A stretch of 13,003 nucleotides of DNA, from the NCBI GenBank assembly GCA_000151295.1, contig GG745336.1:1438448-1451450 (forward strand), in the 5' to 3' direction. Under the pieces are notes generated by a model. The model saw only the letters and a list, made by a program, of their open reading frames with translations. It was not told the DNA's origin and ran no database searches. Positions 9,254 to 13,003 of the stretch are shown here, in pieces (position 1 is the stretch's first letter; each line of letters begins with the position of its first letter). Source of the stretch: Allomyces macrogynus ATCC 38327 (lineage: Eukaryota; Blastocladiomycota; Blastocladiomycetes; Blastocladiales; Blastocladiaceae). The translations under genes were made by a program, and so were the position numbers.

Positions 9254-9817
9254 AGTGATCTGGGCATGATTCGTGGAGACTCAGCCGTCAGTCGCAGTTG
9301 GGCGTGGCCATTCTTGTTGCGTGAATCATTGCGGCCAGTGGAGTTTGGAGGTCAGAGCGTGAGCGATGCGAACCAGATGAACAGATTGCAGGATGGGGAA
9401 GAGAAAGGTTTGTGGAACTGTGTTGTGACAGATGGATGCAAAAGTGTTTGACCACGTTGTGGTGGTGTGCTCCACGTGCCTTCTGGATGGAGTGGACGTG
9501 ACCGCGCCGCAGACAGTCGCGCGCCAACGACTGGCGGCTTTCAGCTGCGCGGTGACTCCGGCCACAATCGCCGCGACGGCACTGGAGCTGCTGGCGGTTG
9601 TCGAGGGCGTGGCGACGGCCTTGCCGCCGCCGCACACCGTGTCTTACTTCCCCACCCGGCACGAATCGTCCTGCATGCCGCGGTCAGGCCCCCCACGCCA
9701 TCACGATCCACTGCGCGCGCTGTCTTGTCTGATCCAAGTCGCGGCTGCGTTCTTCTTCCTCGATGCCGCCACGCAGAGCACGACTTCTTTTTGCTCCGCC
9801 ATTCAAGCAAGACCCGC
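9254..9817. other. Region between the MIX17 start and the decayed paralogue
   Basis: The left part must hold the minus-strand promoter and leader of the MIX17 gene. Upstream ATGs on that strand near 9267, 9312 and 9326 suggest a short leader. From 9432 a plus-strand frame stays open, G/C-biased at third positions from about 9490 to 9640 (for example VARQRLAAFSCAV), and enters the pseudogene in the same frame. I do not recognise it and cannot align it to the intact factor. It may be a remnant of another gene or chance. Confidence 0.4.
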
Positions 9818-10725
9818 CGTTCACGAGTCGCAGCCACGTCATTTTACCCCCGGCAGCATGCAAGGGCACAGAATGTGGTGGTCCTGTTATGTCCTGGACC
9901 GGTGACATGCGGTGACACTGGGGAGGCCCGTTGCGGTGCGGGACGGCGAAATGGGGATGCTGTTACCCGACGAGGACGAGGAAGTGGATGATCCAGACGA
10001 CCACGACGGCGGTACCAGCGACGCGACTGCAGAGGACCCGTCGGCTCCATCCAATACGACCTGGCGCACGCCCTCCGGCAGTCCCGCAGGCGCTTTATCG
10101 GGCCTGTCCCCTGCGCGCGAGCGTGCGGCCGTGCGCGACTTTGCCTGGCACGCAAGACTCGCGCTATTGCAAGGGTGGATCATCACTGCGCAGAACCAAA
10201 TCCGCGCGGGTCCTGACTCTGACACCGTCGCCGCCCAACTCGCGGCCCTCGACGCGTGGCGCGTCCCTCCCGACGGGCGTGCATGAGTTGGTCGCGGCGC
10301 TCGCTGCCGCGCATGCGGCGGGAGTGCTGTTGGGACTGTCGATTGGCGTTGTGCATGCGGTCGAGACAGCCGCGTTGATGGCGTATGCGGTCGCGCACGT
10401 CGGGCACGCGGCCGCGGCCGCGGTGGCGAGCGCGCATTTCGCGCATTGGGCAAGGGTGGTGGCTGCGATGTGGGACGCGGTGGATTGCTTGAACGAGGTG
10501 ATTGCGAGTGTGGTCGGTGGTGGTGGGGGAACGGTCGCGCCCGCAACCGAGGGGAATGATGGGGGAGAGTACGAGGACGAGGAAGAGGAGGATGTGGATG
10601 TGGTCGATGGCGACGAGGAGCAGGAGGCGGCCGAGCCGGGCGACGAGTAAGACGGGAGCACGCGGGCTGAGGCTGCAAATTGCAATGCGAGACGTCGCAG
10701 CTTGGTGTGGGAGACGCGTAGTGGT
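9818..10725 (+). pseudogene. Decayed inverted partial copy of the Zn2Cys6/Fungal_trans factor
   Basis: The translated sequence matches the C-terminal part of the factor encoded at 3710-6688 (intact copy about 4890-3830, minus strand). By manual alignment, 54 of 63 residues agree from SGSPAG to LDAWR and 59 of 65 from the VH-LVAALAAAH block to the conserved W. It lacks the zinc cluster and most of the Fungal_trans domain. Lesions are an in-frame TGA at 9903-9905 where the intact gene has Leu, a 2-bp loss near 10261 within a CGCGCG run, a 132-bp (44-residue) deletion at about 10276, a 21-bp in-frame deletion near 10471, and a TAA at 10648-10650 replacing a Tyr codon. The acidic C-terminal stretch is retained. 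Weak nucleotide similarity starts near 9818 and may extend to about 10725; both edges are approximate. Expression as a functional protein is unlikely. Confidence 0.9.
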
Positions 10726-11189
10726 AAATCTGTCATCAAGGCACAGTTGTTCTTTGCACACCGCCTCGCGCCGTGGCCAGCTTTCGCCGACGCCGTTGCG
10801 CCGGCTGATCGCCGGCCTGCACAACCCCGTTCTCCATCGTGCCGCGAGCCTCGCCGGCTCCCTCTCCCCGCACTCGACTCTCCGTCAGCCGACGGCGATC
10901 CCGGCGCACTCTGGCCACACGAAACGAACAACTCCCTTGCTCCGCTCCACTTGGCTCCCCTCTCACAAGCTGCGCCGACGCAACCGCACCGTCATTCTGA
11001 TCCCCGGCGACTTTCCTGCTTGCGCGTCAGCGCGCGCGATCTCCGTCTTCCCGCGCTCCACTCGCCCTCTTGCCATCCCGCGCACCCGTGTGTTAACATA
11101 CCCCCCGACTGGCCAAACGACCACTCCCTCTCTCTCCGCGCACACGCGGTTTTCTCGATCCCATCAACCAACTACTCCCATTCACCACC
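10726..11189 (+). promoter_or_regulatory. Upstream region of the right-hand unknown gene
   Basis: This contains no supported coding sequence. There is no canonical TATA box. A C/T-rich tract (11121-11140, including ccctctctctcc) lies 50-70 nt before the start codon, and no ATG occurs between it and 11190, consistent with a transcription start in or near this tract. Confidence 0.4.
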
Positions 11190-13003
11190 ATGATGACCAC
11201 TGACGTGCCCGCGCAGCGCCCTCCTCCTCCTCTGGCCGCACTCGACGCGCCCTCCTTCACCTCCACTTCCACCGCCGCCGTCTGGCTCGTCCCTCCACCC
11301 GGCTCGACCGCCGTTGGCGCGCCGCGCAAGAAACTCCGCCCTCGCTTACGTTCCGCGCCGCTCTCCGGCAGATCAAGATCCGACGACAATGGCGACGTGC
11401 AATTCGCGCTGATCGCCGTTGCCGCCGACGGGTCCGGGTGGGTGCGGGACAATAACGAGAGCAGCGACGACTTACGCGTCGCCATGGAAAGCGTCGCGGC
11501 CGCCGCGGCAAGGGCTGCGACGGCGGCGACAGCCGCGGTCGAGGCGATTTCGGCAGCGGCGGCGGCGGCACCGACACTGACACCGACTCCCGGCCAGCAC
11601 CGACCCCGGCCAAGCCCGCGGCAAAGCGCAAGCAGCCGCCGGCGCCGTACGGCGCGTTCGACTATGCGCGCGCGCTGCAGGCGTGCTCGTACCCGGACCC
11701 GCCAGCCAAGCAGCCGACCGGGGCACCTGCGATCCGTGTCCTCGAACAGTCCGGGATCGACTGGGCGAAACGCGCCGCGTCGCTCCCCGCTCCCGCTGCG
11801 GCAGCATCAGGGACCCGGTTCAAGAAACACCCGGCGGTCGACCTGCTTGGATCGCACACGTTCGATCGGCTGTTCCGGTACGTGACGCGCGTGATCGCGC
11901 CGTGGTTACAGCTCGCCGTCCCGCTCGACGCGCGCTGCGAACTCCGGATTCCTGATGATTTACTTGGGAACCGCGAAGTGCCGATGGATATGGTGCTGGA
12001 TGGAGAGCACATGTCGCTTGTTCGGGCGCGGGTTTTGGCGGCCGTGGTTTTGCGCGAGGCGAGGGCGCATGTGGCCAAGACGGCGATGGCGGCTCGGGCT
12101 GAGCGCGCGGAGCGGGAACGGCAAGTGCGAATGGACCGTGGATTGCCGCTGCTGAGGACCCGGGCCGTGACGATGCCGGCTCGCGTGGATTTGGGGAAGG
12201 TGTGTGCGTGGGTGCCGAACAAAATGGACGATGCGGTCGGGCACGACGCGGTCGAGCCGAGCGCGACGTTCAAGTTCAAGCTCGTGCACGAGATTGGGAC
12301 AATGACCGATGGGCCGGATGCCGTGACGGAGCCCGCGGCGGCGGCCGAGACGCGCGTTATCGTGGGGAAGGGGTCCGCGCCGGTGATTGTGGCCAAGTCA
12401 CTCGTTGCGCGGCGCGTCGCGAGTATGCATGCGCGGGCGGCCGCGGCGGCAAGGGTTGCGGCGACGGCTGTCAAGGCGGTGTGGGACGCGGTCAGGCCGG
12501 CGCCATCACTCGCGGCAATCACGACCGCGGTCGCACCTGCGCCAGTGTCGGTCCCGGTCCCGATCACGCCAGCGGTTGCACCGATGCCGGCACCGGCCGT
12601 TGCCAAGTCCACGGTTGCGCCGACGCCGGCCCCGGCACCCGTCAAGTCCGCTGTTGCCGCGCCGACTCCATCCCCGGCACCGAAACCCACGTCCGCGCTC
12701 GCGCCCGCGGCTGCATCCGCGGCAGTCCGCGCATCTTCGCCCGTCGTCGACCTCCCGCCGCTCCTCTCGGTCCCGTACGCCGACTTGCTCGCGAAGCTCA
12801 AGATTGAGCCTCGCAAGCCCGAGACCCTCGTGGCAGTGGCCCCGGCGCCGACGGCCGCGCGTGACGCGGAGAAGAAAGCCGTGCCGGCGAAGAAGACCGC
12901 AAGTCCGGTGAAGCCAGCATCGGCCAAGAAGGTTGGGACCGGGCGCGTCGTGTCGGTTGACCAAGCCCGGTGGCCAAGGGCGGCGGCGGTCGCGAAAGGC
13001 GCC
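11190..13003 (+). CDS. Unrecognised Ala/Pro-rich protein, 3' partial
   Basis: I do not recognise this family. The start is ATG ATG at 11190 in a CACC context. The first frame runs to about 11441. From 11513 to the last base a different frame is open for about 497 codons with strong third-position G/C bias and no stop, so the gene continues past the window. The two frames can be joined by a GT-AG intron 11442-11512 (71 nt, phase 0), or by an indel in the GCG/GGC-rich stretch near 11550-11570. Visible parts are a basic N-terminal segment (RKKLRPRLR), a Gly/Asp stretch, a KRKQ basic patch, then a compact globular-looking region about 11640-12300 with AFDYARALQACSYPDP, TFDRLFRYVTRVIAPWLQL and a charged helix (RAHVAKTAMAARAERAERER). 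After it come a long Ala/Pro/Val repeat-like linker, a PPLLSVPYADLLAKLKIEP element and a Lys/Ala/Pro tail resembling linker-histone tails. The basic tail hints at nucleic-acid binding, but that is only inference. Confidence 0.7.
11442..11512 (+). other. Putative intron in the unknown right-hand gene
   Basis: GTGCGG...GGCAAG is 71 nt, phase 0, with a CTTAC element that could serve as branch point, although it is about 38 nt from the acceptor. It moves the reading frame from that of ATG 11190 to the long open frame downstream. Against it, the intron itself reads as plausible Ala-rich coding sequence, so a nearby indel is an alternative. Confidence 0.45.

Noticed and set aside
11662..12927. 421-residue minus-strand open frame
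   Set aside because: It lies opposite the long plus-strand frame, which has the strong third-position G/C bias. The minus reading is Ala/Thr/Ser/Gly noise expected opposite GC-rich coding sequence.

Overview
The window looks like nuclear DNA of a filamentous or zoosporic fungus. The evidence is a Medusa-type (DUF7082) regulator, a Zn(II)2Cys6 transcription factor, short GT-AG introns of about 70-86 nt, strongly G/C-biased third codon positions and long Ala/Pro/Gly/Ser tracts. The extreme GC bias and sparse introns would suit an early-diverging lineage such as Blastocladiomycota (Allomyces-like) or a GC-rich basidiomycete yeast. This placement is inference and of low confidence.

Layout. (1) 1-2770, plus strand: 3' portion of a Medusa/MedA homolog, cut by the left window edge, with one clear 86-nt intron and an unexplained frame change close to its 3' end. 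(2) 2771-3709: convergent intergenic segment with simple repeats. (3) 3710-6688, minus strand: a 964-residue Zn2Cys6/Fungal_trans transcription factor in two exons, whose intron splits the zinc cluster, with a TATA box and an ATG-free leader upstream. (4) 6931-8542: 1.6 kb without a gene I can support, holding a telobox and a G-run. (5) 8543-9253, minus strand: a two-exon MIX17/CHCHD2-CHCHD10 homolog (twin CX9C mitochondrial protein). (6) 9818-10725, plus strand: a decayed, inverted copy of the C-terminal half of the window's own zinc-cluster factor, with a stop codon, a 2-bp frameshift, a 132-bp deletion and a 21-bp deletion. (7) 11190-13003, plus strand: a long unrecognised gene running off the right edge.

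The two intact regulators (MedA-like and Zn2Cys6) are convergent neighbours, and both are likely nuclear DNA-binding proteins. The MIX17 gene is a housekeeping mitochondrial gene with no evident functional link to them. The most notable feature is the intact/decayed paralogue pair in inverted orientation, about 5 kb apart, on either side of the MIX17 gene. I see no mobile element, RNA gene, CRISPR array or bacterial-type operon. No clearly new system is evident; the unrecognised right-hand gene is the best candidate for something undescribed.
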